Shown here one piece after another: positions 9,631 through 18,596 of a DNA stretch of 52,865 bases; position 1 is the stretch's first letter, and each line of letters starts with the position of its first letter. The notes beneath the pieces were generated by a model. It was not told where the DNA came from and searched no databases. It was given only the letters and a program-made list of their open reading frames with translations. The stretch covers positions 1 to 52,865 of the forward strand of contig SUYY01000009.1 in the NCBI GenBank assembly GCA_015060205.1, in the 5' to 3' direction. The DNA is from Bacteroidales bacterium (GTDB lineage: Bacteria > Bacteroidota > Bacteroidia > Bacteroidales > UBA932). Position numbers and translations under genes: made by a program.

Positions 9631-10235
9631 TATCCGAAAAGGATTTTCTTCGTTGCAGGTCTGAGATACTCTGAAATGAGAGCGTTGAATGTCTCTTCAG
9701 TGAAACTGATGAAATAGCCGCCGTCCTTAGGACCGATGGTGAAACCTCCGGCAATCTTCTTAGAGAACTGTGCCTCTACGCCACCCTTGAGCACCTTTGT
9801 CAACTCATTGGATACGAAACCTTCGAGATCCTTCTTGAGTGACTCAGGAAGAACGACTTCCAGGTCAGTGGCACCCTCTGCATTGAATCCCTTTGCAATA
9901 GCGAGTACTACTTCCTTGACAAATTCAGCGGAAGTGAGCGCTTTCTTCACTTCGCTTTCAGTTACCTTGGCAACCACGAGAGTCTCGATGTCCTTCCTGG
10001 TTGCAGCAATGCTCTGAGCGGCAGCCATCTTCAGGTCTCCCTGAACTTTGGTCTTGAGGTCTTCCGCTTCCTTGGCAGCGGCAGCGACAATGGCAGCGGC
10101 CTCCGCCTTTGCCTTTGCTACTATATCTTCCGCCTGAACCTTTGCCTTAGCGAGAATTTCCTCGCCTTCCTGTTTTCCTTTCGACAGACCTTCATTGTAG
10201 AGTTTGTCTGTCAGTTCTTGCAATTTGTTCTGCAT
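9630..10235 (-). CDS. atpE: V/A-type ATPase peripheral stalk subunit E
   Basis: 201 residues: an Ala/Lys/Glu-rich coiled coil (about 1-90, many repeats such as AKAKAEAAAIV) followed by a compact alpha/beta C-terminal domain (about 100-201), the standard layout of subunit E, which holds the head still against the membrane part. First gene of the operon; a good promoter lies 48 bases upstream of its ATG. The usual coiled-coil partner (subunit G/H) is not in the operon. Confidence 0.85.
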   Translation of the reverse strand: MQNKLQELTDKLYNEGLSKGKQEGEEILAKAKVQAEDIVAKAKAEAAAIVAAAAKEAEDLKTKVQGDLKMAAAQSIAATRKDIETLVVAKVTESEVKKALTSAEFVKEVVLAIAKGFNAEGATDLEVVLPESLKKDLEGFVSNELTKVLKGGVEAQFSKKIAGGFTIGPKDGGYFISFTEETFNALISEYLRPATKKILFG

Positions 10236-10282
10236 GTTATGTAGATTATGTATTTTTGGTTATTATTTTTATCTAAATCATG

Positions 10283-10313
10283 CAAATCTAATAATAAATT
10301 ATCAAGATATCAA
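10283..10313 (-). promoter_or_regulatory. atpE: Promoter of the V-ATPase operon
   Basis: Minus strand reads TTG (10313-10311), 20 bases of spacer, then TAGATTTG (10290-10283), a full match to the Bacteroidales -33/-7 pattern. Transcription would begin about 45 bases before the E start codon. Confidence 0.7.
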
Positions 10314-10365
10314 TCAGTCTGCTAAGGAATGTTTATTGTTTTTTGATTTATTTAGAATTTGTTTT

Positions 10366-10401
10366 GTGCCCGAAGGTGTCGGTTTTGGCACCCTCGGACA
10401 C
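10366..10401. repeat. Imperfect palindrome, first member of an intergenic pair
   Basis: Arms GTGCCCGAAGGTG and CACCCTCGGACAC (two mismatches in 13 pairs) around a 10-base loop. Its left arm is identical to that of the perfect palindrome at 10444-10493. It lies in the 275-base gene-free stretch 10236-10510 between metF and the ATPase operon, where the only other feature seen is the ATPase promoter. Confidence 0.7.
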
Positions 10402-10443
10402 GTGGATTTGTCTCAAGTCAATGATTGATAATGTCTTATAAAA

Positions 10444-10493
10444 TATAGTTGTGCCCGAAGGTGCTTAAATCGACACCTTCGGGCACAACTATA
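10444..10493 (-). terminator. Perfect 20-bp palindrome behind metF, probable terminator or REP-type element
   Basis: Arms of 20 bases pair without mismatch (10444-10463 with 10474-10493) around a 10-base loop. It begins 17 bases after the metF stop; on the minus strand the stem is followed by ATTTTATAAG, a modest U-tract. It shares its 13-base core with the hairpin at 10366-10401, so it may be a member of a repeat family that also ends transcription. Confidence 0.6.
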
Positions 10494-10510
10494 AGCGAAT
10501 CAGAAAGTCA

Positions 10511-11479
10511 TCAGAAGCATTCGCGCAGAATCTCCACGATGTTGCGGGATTTTCCCATTGTGTAGAAGTGAACGGCGGGAACTCCGCTCTTGAGAAGGTC
10601 CTTGCACTGCATCGCGCACCATTCTGTACCTATCTGATATACAGCCTCTTTGTCATTGCTGAATTTCTCTATTTCTTTAGTCAGTTCAAGAGGAATGTCC
10701 AATGAAAATGCCTCTGGAAGCATGCTGACCTGTCTCGCAGTGGAAAGCGGCTTCAATCCCGGTATGATGGGAACGTCTATGCCAGCCTCACGGCATCTGG
10801 CAACGAAATCGTAATAGACCTTGTTGTCGAAGAACATCTGGGTTATTATGTAATCCGCACCTGCATCAACCTTTTTCTTCAGGTTCATGATGTCGGTCTC
10901 GATATTTGCTGCCTCGAAATGCTTTTCGGGATATGCTCCCACACCGATGCAGAAATATCTCCCGTCTTCTCCACCTTCTTCCATATGTCTGCTTCTTCGG
11001 TAGCCGGCACTGCCTTGATATGCCCTTATGCCTTCTACGAGTTCACTGGCATACCTGTATCCTCCCGGAGTAGGGGTGAATCGTTTCTCTCCGGTCATGC
11101 TGTCTCCGCGAAGCGCGACAATGTTGTTGATTCCCAGAAACTCCAGATTGTCGAGTCTGCTTTCAATCTCTTCCCTGGTGTTTCCTCCGCAGATAAGATG
11201 GGGCACGACTTCAACATCATATTTCGACATGATGGCTGCACATACTGTGGTCTCGCTTATGCGGTTGCGGACGAGGTGTCTGCTGAATGAACCGTCAGCC
11301 TCTTCACGATATTCGAATTCATCACGGTGACTGGTCACATTTATATATTTGGGACTGAACTCCATGAACGGCGCTATGCTTTCAAGAAGTTCGTTTTTTG
11401 TCATACCCCTCAAAGGTGGCACTATCTCAAGCGATGGATAAGCCTGAGAACTGCTTGCCAGTATGTCTGATACTTTCAT
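10511..11479 (-). CDS. metF: 5,10-methylenetetrahydrofolate reductase
   Basis: 322 residues, one TIM-barrel domain as in bacterial MetF. It reduces methylene-tetrahydrofolate to methyl-tetrahydrofolate with FAD as cofactor, supplying the methyl group used by MetH. Visible family segments are SLEIVPPLRGM near the N-terminus (the catalytic Glu of the FEFFPP-type strand), NVTSHRDEFEYRE, NIVALRGDSM and ADYIITQMFFDNKVYYDF (Gln/Phe of the folate site). Lies 60 bases downstream of metH on the same strand, an obvious functional operon. Confidence 0.95.
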   Translation of the reverse strand: MKVSDILASSSQAYPSLEIVPPLRGMTKNELLESIAPFMEFSPKYINVTSHRDEFEYREEADGSFSRHLVRNRISETTVCAAIMSKYDVEVVPHLICGGNTREEIESRLDNLEFLGINNIVALRGDSMTGEKRFTPTPGGYRYASELVEGIRAYQGSAGYRRSRHMEEGGEDGRYFCIGVGAYPEKHFEAANIETDIMNLKKKVDAGADYIITQMFFDNKVYYDFVARCREAGIDVPIIPGLKPLSTARQVSMLPEAFSLDIPLELTKEIEKFSNDKEAVYQIGTEWCAMQCKDLLKSGVPAVHFYTMGKSRNIVEILRECF

Positions 11480-11539
11480 ATTTTGAATGTCTGTTCGTTA
11501 TTTACCGTAGTATTTGTCCATGTCTTCTGCGAAGATTCG

Positions 11540-14500
11540 TCACTTTAAAAGATGACCGAGGAAGCGGCGGGCGGTTTCCTGATCCATGCCTCTCATGGCG
11601 GAATATCTCTCATATTGCTGCCGGCTTATGCGTCTGATTTCAGGATAGCAAGCCTGAGGATGCATGAAAATCATGCCGCAGATGCTCGATTCCGGTGTCA
11701 TGGCATAACTTTCCGTCAATCCGATTCCCAATCCCTCTTCATGATGACATCCGCAGTGGCATTCTTCTGCAATATGGACATGTCCGCACAGAATCCGGAG
11801 AATATCTCCTTTCAATGTGTGGTCAGGACATGATGAATATCCCGCAGCAGGACGTATCACCTTGACCTGAGGGGATATCTGATCTCTGATCTTTCCGTCA
11901 AGCCATATAGCAGCAGCCTCTGCCAAAGTCATCCTTACAGTGCGTCCTATCATGTCTTCATATGCATTGGAACATGCAGGGCAACTGCAGCCCTGGACAT
12001 GTGCCTTACTTTTCTTATGCACGCTTATGGCGAATATTCCGAAAGGGGAGCGCTTTCCGGATTCCTCATGAATGACAAAGTCGCCAAGTGACAGTCCTTT
12101 ACCTCCTTCCTGTCTGAACATAGGAAGTCTGATGTCTTTCCCTTCATATTCGAAAACCAACGCGTCATCGCTGGAATATGCGGAGAAGAACCGTGCCGAC
12201 ACCATGATCCTGAAGTCTTCCAGAGCGAGTTCGTCTTCCGCGTCCCTGCGGAGTTGGATCAGTTCCATTGCCTCGGGAACTGCGCTTCCATATTTTACTC
12301 CCCATATCGCATAGAACATCTTCCAGTCGAAGTATGAGAGTACTTTGTCGAGGGACAGTTCGCAGACGGGGATGTCTGCAGGAGCGAGGGCAGGATATGA
12401 GTCGTATGGGAAGACAGATGTGTGAGACCTCTCGACTTCGCTCGAGGTGACAGTGGAATCGCTCGAGGTTAAATATAGTTTCCGCATTTTCTCCTGCTCT
12501 ACATGCTGCTCCTGCTCGAAAGCCTCCCGGTCCATCATGCATTTCTTTGCCATTACTGCGGCAGATGACGCGTCAGGTCCATAGAATACGTGGTCATATA
12601 ACGGTGCAAGTTTTACCGCCGTATGTACTGCAGACGTGGTTGCACCTCCGATGAATAAAGGCAGGTCCATTCCTCTTGTAGTCATTTCGCGGCATATTTC
12701 TTCCATCTGGAAAAGCGAAGGGGTTATCAGACCGCTGACAGCCACCAATGATGCACCGATTCTTTCCGCTTCATCCAGAATCCTCTCCTTATCAACCATG
12801 ACACCCAGGTCGTATACATCAAAACCATTGCAGGTCAGTACGATACCCGTTATGTTCTTTCCTATGTCATGCACATCACCCTTTACGGTAGCCAGCACGA
12901 TCTTCGGACGTCCGGTGGCAGATTCTCTCCGGTCCTGACAGTCATTCTGAGAGCAAGACGTTTCGGAAAAATCCATATACGGCTCCAACAGGGCGACAGC
13001 ATCCCTCATTACCTTGGCAGATTTCACCACCTGCGGCAGGAACATCTTTCCGTCACCGAAAAGTCTTCCTACAGTCTCCATTCCGGCCATGAGCGGACCT
13101 TCGATTATGCTTACCGCACTGCCATATTCCTCGATCGCCTGTCTTATATCCGCTTCCAGACAGTCTGTCTTTCCTTTAACCAGAGCGTTCTTAAGACGTA
13201 CCTCCACACTTTCTCCCTCATTTGCAGTCTGTGCAATCTCACCTTTCTGCCCGTCATTTACTGCCTGAACGCTCATCTCCTTCAATTCCGTGGCCTTCTC
13301 AATAAGCCTTTCTGTCGCCTCCGCATCCCTGTTGAAGATGACATCCTCGACACATCTGAGCAGTTCCGGCTCGATTTCGTCATATATCTGAAGCATCGAC
13401 GGATTTACGATGGCCATGTCCAGTCCTGCCTTTATCGCATGGTAAAGAAACGCCGAATGCATTGCCTCACGTACTGCGTTATTACCTCTGAATGCAAAGG
13501 AAAGATTGGATACGCCTCCAGAGGTGAGTGCTCCCGGAAGGTTTTCCTTTATCCACCTTACAGCCTCAATGAAATCGACTGCATACATGGAATGTTCTTC
13601 GATTCCGGTTCCGATGGAAAGAATATTGACATCGAATATTATGTCGGAAGGAAGGATGCCCGCTTCATTTACAAGCAGGTCATATGCCCTCCTGCATATC
13701 TCTATCTTTCTGTCATATGTGGTAGCCTGACCCTGTTCGTCAAATGCCATCACCACTATGGCTGCGCCGAACGACCTTATCGTCTTTGCCTTCTGAACAA
13801 ATGCTTCAGGACCTTCTTTCAGACTTATCGAGTTGACGATGCATTTGCCTTGGGCATTCTTGAGACCCGCCAGAATCGTCTCCCAATGTGAAGAGTCTAT
13901 CATCAGGGCAGCCTTCGCTACGGCAGGGTCGTTTGATATATATCTTACGAATCGCTCCATCTGGACCGTGCTGTCGAGCATGGCGTCGTCCATGTTTATG
14001 TCTATGATTCCGGCTCCGTCTTCAATCTGTCTTGCAGCAATCTGAAGCGCTTGGTCATAATTTCCTTCCGCAATAAGTCTGGCGAATTTCCTGGAACCTG
14101 CCACATTGGTCCTTTCTCCAACGTTTGTGAAATTATTATGCTTCACATCCACGGTCACGGTTTCCAGTCCGCTGACCTTTAATGGCATCTTGTCCACTGA
14201 AATGTCCGTTTTTATGGATGGACGCAGGTCCCGGACTGCTTCAGCGATGGCCCTGATATGTTCCGGTGTAGTTCCGCAACATCCTCCGACAATGCTCACC
14301 AGACCCCGAGAAGCCATGATTCGTATCTGTCCGGCCATCTCTTCCGGACTCTGGTCGTATTCTCCCATTTCGTTGGGAAGTCCGGCATTAGGATAGCAAC
14401 TGACTCTGCATCTGCACCATTTGTTCATGTCCTCGACAAGGGGCATCAGTTCCGCTGCGCCAAGCGAGCAGTTCAGACCGAATGCCACAGGACCGGCATG

Positions 14501-15184
14501 TCTGACCGAAGTATAGAAGGCTTCCAATGTCTGCCCGGTCAACGTTCTTCCGCTCCTGTCGCTTACCGATACGGAAATGATTACCGGAATCTTTTCGTCT
14601 TCTCCTTCCTGACAGTCTGAGATGGCTTTAAGAGCACATTTTACGTTGAGGGCATCGAAGCATGTCTCTATCAATATAAGGTCCACCCCTCCTCGTATCA
14701 GTCCTTCTGCCTGTTCACGGTATGCCTGATACATCTGGTCGAATGAATATGCTCTGAAACCGGGATCCGCGACGTCAGGCGACAAGGAAAGCGATTTCGA
14801 AGTGGGACCGACGCTTCCCGCCACCCAGATCTTCCTGCCGCATCCTTCATTCATGGCGCAGTCGGCAGCCTCTCGTGCCAGTCTTGCGCCTTCATATGCC
14901 ATTCTTCCTGCATTTTCCTGACATCCGTATTCAGCCTGGGATATCCTGTTCGCATTGAAGGTGTTGGTTTCTATGATGTCGGCTCCAGCCTCTATATACT
15001 CCTTGTGTATGGCTTTGATGATGTCGGGACGGGTAAGGTTGAGGCACTCGTTATTGCCGCGCAGTTCCTTTCCGTATCCGGCAAAGATATCTCCACGGTA
15101 ATCGTCTTCAGCAAGTCCGTACTTCTGTATCATGGTGCCCATTGCACCGTCCAGAATCAATATTCTATCTTCTAATGCAGTCAT
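11540..15184 (-). CDS. metH: Cobalamin-dependent methionine synthase
   Basis: 1214 residues with all four modules. Homocysteine domain (about 1-320) has zinc ligands Cys239 (GLNCSLGA) and Cys302/303 ([10 protein letters not shown]). Methyl-folate pterin domain (about 340-600) has [14 protein letters not shown]. Cobalamin cap and binding domain (about 650-890) has DVHDIGKNI, with His772 as the cobalt ligand. The S-adenosylmethionine reactivation domain (about 930-1214) has [12 protein letters not shown]. The linker before the reactivation domain (about 906-924) is encoded by a REP-like palindrome. Transfers methyl from methyl-tetrahydrofolate to homocysteine. First gene of the metH-metF pair. 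After the TGA stop the same frame stays open for 13 codons (see findings). Confidence 0.97.
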   Translation of the reverse strand: MTALEDRILILDGAMGTMIQKYGLAEDDYRGDIFAGYGKELRGNNECLNLTRPDIIKAIHKEYIEAGADIIETNTFNANRISQAEYGCQENAGRMAYEGARLAREAADCAMNEGCGRKIWVAGSVGPTSKSLSLSPDVADPGFRAYSFDQMYQAYREQAEGLIRGGVDLILIETCFDALNVKCALKAISDCQEGEDEKIPVIISVSVSDRSGRTLTGQTLEAFYTSVRHAGPVAFGLNCSLGAAELMPLVEDMNKWCRCRVSCYPNAGLPNEMGEYDQSPEEMAGQIRIMASRGLVSIVGGCCGTTPEHIRAIAEAVRDLRPSIKTDISVDKMPLKVSGLETVTVDVKHNNFTNVGERTNVAGSRKFARLIAEGNYDQALQIAARQIEDGAGIIDINMDDAMLDSTVQMERFVRYISNDPAVAKAALMIDSSHWETILAGLKNAQGKCIVNSISLKEGPEAFVQKAKTIRSFGAAIVVMAFDEQGQATTYDRKIEICRRAYDLLVNEAGILPSDIIFDVNILSIGTGIEEHSMYAVDFIEAVRWIKENLPGALTSGGVSNLSFAFRGNNAVREAMHSAFLYHAIKAGLDMAIVNPSMLQIYDEIEPELLRCVEDVIFNRDAEATERLIEKATELKEMSVQAVNDGQKGEIAQTANEGESVEVRLKNALVKGKTDCLEADIRQAIEEYGSAVSIIEGPLMAGMETVGRLFGDGKMFLPQVVKSAKVMRDAVALLEPYMDFSETSCSQNDCQDRRESATGRPKIVLATVKGDVHDIGKNITGIVLTCNGFDVYDLGVMVDKERILDEAERIGASLVAVSGLITPSLFQMEEICREMTTRGMDLPLFIGGATTSAVHTAVKLAPLYDHVFYGPDASSAAVMAKKCMMDREAFEQEQHVEQEKMRKLYLTSSDSTVTSSEVERSHTSVFPYDSYPALAPADIPVCELSLDKVLSYFDWKMFYAIWGVKYGSAVPEAMELIQLRRDAEDELALEDFRIMVSARFFSAYSSDDALVFEYEGKDIRLPMFRQEGGKGLSLGDFVIHEESGKRSPFGIFAISVHKKSKAHVQGCSCPACSNAYEDMIGRTVRMTLAEAAAIWLDGKIRDQISPQVKVIRPAAGYSSCPDHTLKGDILRILCGHVHIAEECHCGCHHEEGLGIGLTESYAMTPESSICGMIFMHPQACYPEIRRISRQQYERYSAMRGMDQETARRFLGHLLK
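12425..12470 (-). repeat. REP-like palindrome inside metH
   Basis: The coding strand contains ACCTCGAGCGAAGTCGAGAG plus a final GT, with the arms ACCTC and GAGGT complementary, next to a second half copy (ACCTCGAGCGA, 12470-12460). The architecture equals that of the element at the end of gcvPA (ATTTC...GAAAT arms), with different but still complementary arm bases. It is translated in frame as part of a domain linker. Confidence 0.65.
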
Positions 15185-15200
15185 TGCAACAATATAAGGA

Positions 15201-15232
15201 AACTACGCCCCTGTTCCGTCAAGAGCGTAGTT
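15201..15232 (-). promoter_or_regulatory. metH: Hairpin in the metH leader
   Basis: On the minus strand AACTACGCTCTTG and CAGGGGCGTAGTT form a 13-pair stem (two G-T pairs) closed by the hexaloop ACGGAA, ending 16 bases before the metH ATG. It lies in the short leader downstream of a promoter box and could affect ribosome access. It does not match a riboswitch class I know. Confidence 0.5.
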
Positions 15233-15265
15233 GAAAGTTGTTTCTCTTATCGGATTTATATCCGG

Positions 15266-15273
15266 CAAAGATA
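15266..15273 (-). promoter_or_regulatory. metH: -7 promoter box of metH
   Basis: Minus strand TATCTTTG matches TAnnTTTG; no TTG at -33. The predicted leader is about 75 bases and contains the hairpin at 15201-15232. No terminator is visible between the dextranase gene stop (15295) and this box, so read-through from the glycan locus is also possible. Confidence 0.5.
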
Positions 15274-15294
15274 ACTATTTCCTGATATAATCGT

Positions 15295-17055
15295 TTAATA
15301 TTCCAAGACAATCATATCCCAATATTTAAGATGCGGTATGCTTACCCTTACCTTGCCTGCACCTTCCTTGAAGGTAAGTTCTTCCAATGCACCTCCATTA
15401 TGGTCAGGGGTTGCCATCCATACCCTCTTGACTGTTCCCTGGGCAGGAATGTCAATGACTACGGACTCAAGAAGATCAGGTTCCGGCATTGTGCCGTCTA
15501 TGTCTCTCCAACTTGTCGAATCAGCCTTGATGAAGTTGATGACATGCACTACCTGCCTGTTGCCCACCTTCTTTGTCAGGGTGGTGAGTTTTCCGGTCTG
15601 AGGAGGCCAGGACGTGAGTTTGTAGTCGCTGTTTACAGATTTCACGGCAAGGTCGTCGAATGAACCGCCGTCCCTGAGCAGGTTCTCATATCCTACAAGG
15701 AAGTCGTAATAGTGGACGAGTGCCTCCTGGAGTTCCGGTTTCATCACAAGGTTGCTGTTAGGGAAATATTCCTTTCCGAGCATATGCTCGCCAAGTTCAA
15801 GGTGAGATGCCCCGAGTGCAAACATGACTGCATCTGTGAGAAGGACTCCCGGAGTGTTGAAATATCCCAGACCGTCCGCAACATTGTAGTTCATATATGC
15901 CGCGAATACGGTTCTGCACTCGTTGTCGCTGAAACGGTAGTTGTCTTCCACTGCAGAGCGCAGACTGCTGAATCCGCTCTCTCCGGCCCACATCTCGTTG
16001 TATCCGAACACTGTCTTGCCGGTGCCTATTATCTTGTCAGCACCGTAGTTTGATACAGCATTCATGATCAGGTCCTTGGAAGGATGCTTTGCCTTCATCG
16101 CATTGATGAATGAGGCATATCCTGCCGGGAGGTTGACCTTTTGTCCGGATGCATTGTAGAGTTGACCTCTGTTTCCGAGTTGGTCTATCTGGTATCCGTC
16201 GAAGTCAAGTACGGCATAGACATCGTCATTCTTTGCCGCGAGATATTCCTGCCACTGGACATTGCCCGGATCCACCAGGTATATCGAACTCTTGAACGGT
16301 GCCCCGAGAGGGTGGTTGTTGATGTTCTTGCAGGATGATTCGTTATAGAGATACCAGTCCTTGCTCACTCCGTCCTCTTCTGCATCATCCAGCACGCCGA
16401 AGCAGAGATTGTAGAATATCGCCTTCATTCCGTAATGGTGGATCTGGCTGATATAATTCTTAAGCGTGGTCAGAGATGTGTTGCGGCTTGCGATGTCAAG
16501 ATAAGTCTCCAACGGATTCTCTGCCGTTCCTCCAAGAGGCCAATGGTGCTTGTAATGCCAGTCCTGGAACTGGACACCGTTGATGTGGAACCTGTTGAGG
16601 TTGTCTATGATCGCATCGGACTGCGCCTTGTCCATAGGACCGAACTTCGAGAGGAATCCGTAGCGTGGGAATCTGTCCCAGTCGCTCGATACATCTACTC
16701 CGATGGTGGAGAGGATGTTGTCTCCCTCGTCGGTCTTCTGATAAAGTTCCACAAGGTAGCCCTTGTAGTCTTCTGCAGGAGTCTGCCATGTCCATCTTGC
16801 AGTGGTGACCTTGACTTCTTCGACGACATCGCCCAGATGACGGTACCTTGCATAGATCTCTCCTGCAGGCATCTTGTCTGCCGAGAAACTGACTATATCT
16901 GACGGCTTGTAGCAGGCCTTGTCAGTCGACAGACTTATGGCTTCGGTTACAGTCTCGTTGAGAGTGCCTCCGAAACCTGTATATCCTAGTTCCTTCTGGC
17001 AGGCTGTGCAGAGTACACAACCTGTCAGAAGAAATGAAGTTACCAATGATTTCAT
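15295..17055 (-). CDS. GH66 endo-dextranase lipoprotein
   Basis: 586 residues from ATG at 17055 (an ATG five codons upstream at 17070 overlaps the previous stop and is an alternative). The N-terminal signal contains LLTGC and LCTAC, either of which may be the lipobox, so the enzyme is probably surface- or periplasm-anchored. An N-terminal beta domain (about 30-125) precedes the catalytic barrel, with GVQFQDWHYKHHWPLGG, DFDGYQIDQLG (Asp nucleophile by analogy with Streptococcus dextranase) and FGYNEMWAGE (Glu acid/base), then a C-terminal beta domain. GH66 enzymes cut alpha-1,6-glucan. It is the last gene of the SusC-D-E-GH66 locus, in the same order as the known Bacteroides thetaiotaomicron dextran locus as I recall it. 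Confidence 0.9.
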   Translation of the reverse strand: MKSLVTSFLLTGCVLCTACQKELGYTGFGGTLNETVTEAISLSTDKACYKPSDIVSFSADKMPAGEIYARYRHLGDVVEEVKVTTARWTWQTPAEDYKGYLVELYQKTDEGDNILSTIGVDVSSDWDRFPRYGFLSKFGPMDKAQSDAIIDNLNRFHINGVQFQDWHYKHHWPLGGTAENPLETYLDIASRNTSLTTLKNYISQIHHYGMKAIFYNLCFGVLDDAEEDGVSKDWYLYNESSCKNINNHPLGAPFKSSIYLVDPGNVQWQEYLAAKNDDVYAVLDFDGYQIDQLGNRGQLYNASGQKVNLPAGYASFINAMKAKHPSKDLIMNAVSNYGADKIIGTGKTVFGYNEMWAGESGFSSLRSAVEDNYRFSDNECRTVFAAYMNYNVADGLGYFNTPGVLLTDAVMFALGASHLELGEHMLGKEYFPNSNLVMKPELQEALVHYYDFLVGYENLLRDGGSFDDLAVKSVNSDYKLTSWPPQTGKLTTLTKKVGNRQVVHVINFIKADSTSWRDIDGTMPEPDLLESVVIDIPAQGTVKRVWMATPDHNGGALEELTFKEGAGKVRVSIPHLKYWDMIVLEY

Positions 17056-17069
17056 TATAGTGCCGGACA

Positions 17070-18578
17070 TTATTCAACAGTTATTGTTTCGTTGAGAGTG
17101 TCAATCGTGATGGTGTAAGTACCGGCGGTTACTTTCCACTTGTAGTCGTTTCCGCCTGTCTCAAGTATGCATTGTGCCTTGTTCTGACCGCCGAAAGGTT
17201 CGTCGGTGCGAGTAGCCTTCACCCAGAAACCGCCCCAGTCCTTCTGAAGGTCGCAACTGAACTTGAGTTCTCCGTTGTTCAGCGCTCCTGTCCATGTGAA
17301 TACATAAGGATTGTCTGCATCCTTGAGTTTCATTGTCTGACTGTCAGATGCCTCGATATCGTCAAGTGACCATTGGAGAGGTGTCGAATCGCCTACGAGC
17401 CACAGATGCTCATATGGAGCGAACTGCCATATCTTCATGCTCTCTTCTCCGTCTGTGATGTCAAGATATATCTTGTACGGCTTGCCTCCCTGTGCCTCTG
17501 TGAGGTTCCATTTGTAGTCAGGGTCGAATCCTCCCACAAATGATGCTCCGGTTTCCCATGTCTTGTCGGAGTTGTTGAAGTCAAGAACCCCTTCTTCTGC
17601 TGTAGGAGCCTTGTACATGTTCTCCCATGAATTTTTTGATGTTCCGAACTTGAACTCTCCGGCCTTGACTATGCCGTTGTAACGGAATACGAAAGGATTT
17701 GTAGGATCTGCATACATCTTTTCGAATGCCCAGTCGTTGCCGCCGCTCACAAAATACATTTCGCTGAATGCAGGAACAATGCCTTCTGCCTCTTCAATCT
17801 TGACAGTAAGATTTATTACATCGGCTGTAATGGTGTAAGTTCCGCCGTTCTCCAGTTCGAACTTAAGGTCAAGGGCTTCATCTGGCTCGGCAGCGAAATA
17901 TTTAAGTGTGAGATTGTCGTCAGCCTCGCCGTCGCGTACATATCCAGGCCAGAAATTGGCTCTGCTTGTAACGAATTTGAAGTCACCTTTGTTGAGTCTT
18001 CCGGTGAATGTGAATATTCCGCTTCCCTGAAGTTCGAGTGCAGGAGCCTTGTCAAGTGACCATCCTGAAGGCACCGCAGAACCGAGCAGGTAGAGTTCGC
18101 CGGTGAATGGCTCGTATGTGGTAGCCTTGAATGTCACTTCGTCTGACTGGTCTACATCGGAACCTGCTACAATTGCGCTTACGCGAACCTTGTAAGTCTC
18201 CTCTACGCCGTCCATGGCGAGAAGGTGGGTCCTGAGATAATTGTTGAGTTCGCCGATGGAGAATGACCTGGATGTGATGTTCCTTCCGAGTTCCTCCCTG
18301 TATGCGTCTTCATAATCCGCATCAGATGCTGTGGTGATTTCCCAGACATATTCGATTGCACTTCCTGTTCCGAAGTTGCTTCCTGATGTCCAGGTGAATG
18401 TCACGGCAGTTGCACCCTCTTTCGATGAGTCGAGGACTACCGCTTCAGTAGATGTCTCAAGTTCGAAGGCAGAGGCATTGCCGCCACCTGTTCCGTCCTC
18501 GCCGTTTTCCTGAGCCTTTTCGCATCCTGCAAGCATGCATGCAGCAACAGCGATAAATGCAAATAAATTCCTTTTCAT
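17070..18578 (-). CDS. SusE/SusF-like glycan-binding outer-membrane lipoprotein
   Basis: 502 residues. The signal MKRNLFAFIAVAACMLAGCEK has a clean lipobox (LAGC), followed by a Gly/Asn/Glu-rich linker. The region about 38-160 is a SusE-type N-terminal domain. Three related glycan-binding modules follow, recognisable from repeated openings: GELYLLGSAVPSGWSL (about 165), SEMYFVSGGNDWAF (about 275) and EHLWLVGDSTPLQWSL (about 395), each with buried Trp and Phe and a FKF or LKF strand. Such proteins bind alpha-glucan at the cell surface and help SusC/SusD capture it. Located between SusD and the dextranase with an 18-base gap to SusD. Confidence 0.85.
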   Translation of the reverse strand: MKRNLFAFIAVAACMLAGCEKAQENGEDGTGGGNASAFELETSTEAVVLDSSKEGATAVTFTWTSGSNFGTGSAIEYVWEITTASDADYEDAYREELGRNITSRSFSIGELNNYLRTHLLAMDGVEETYKVRVSAIVAGSDVDQSDEVTFKATTYEPFTGELYLLGSAVPSGWSLDKAPALELQGSGIFTFTGRLNKGDFKFVTSRANFWPGYVRDGEADDNLTLKYFAAEPDEALDLKFELENGGTYTITADVINLTVKIEEAEGIVPAFSEMYFVSGGNDWAFEKMYADPTNPFVFRYNGIVKAGEFKFGTSKNSWENMYKAPTAEEGVLDFNNSDKTWETGASFVGGFDPDYKWNLTEAQGGKPYKIYLDITDGEESMKIWQFAPYEHLWLVGDSTPLQWSLDDIEASDSQTMKLKDADNPYVFTWTGALNNGELKFSCDLQKDWGGFWVKATRTDEPFGGQNKAQCILETGGNDYKWKVTAGTYTITIDTLNETITVE

Positions 18579-18596
18579 AGTGTTGTATTTATGTTG

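Noticed and set aside
11540..11542. Selenocysteine codon at the metH TGA
   Set aside because: MetH is not a known selenoprotein and no obvious insertion element hairpin follows; treated as a stop.
12869..13891. 340-codon open frame on the plus strand
   Set aside because: Lies wholly inside metH on the other strand, Cys/Tyr-rich and without motifs.
15185..15294. SAM or cobalamin riboswitch before metH
   Set aside because: Only about 75 bases of leader with one hairpin; no conserved core of either class was recognised.
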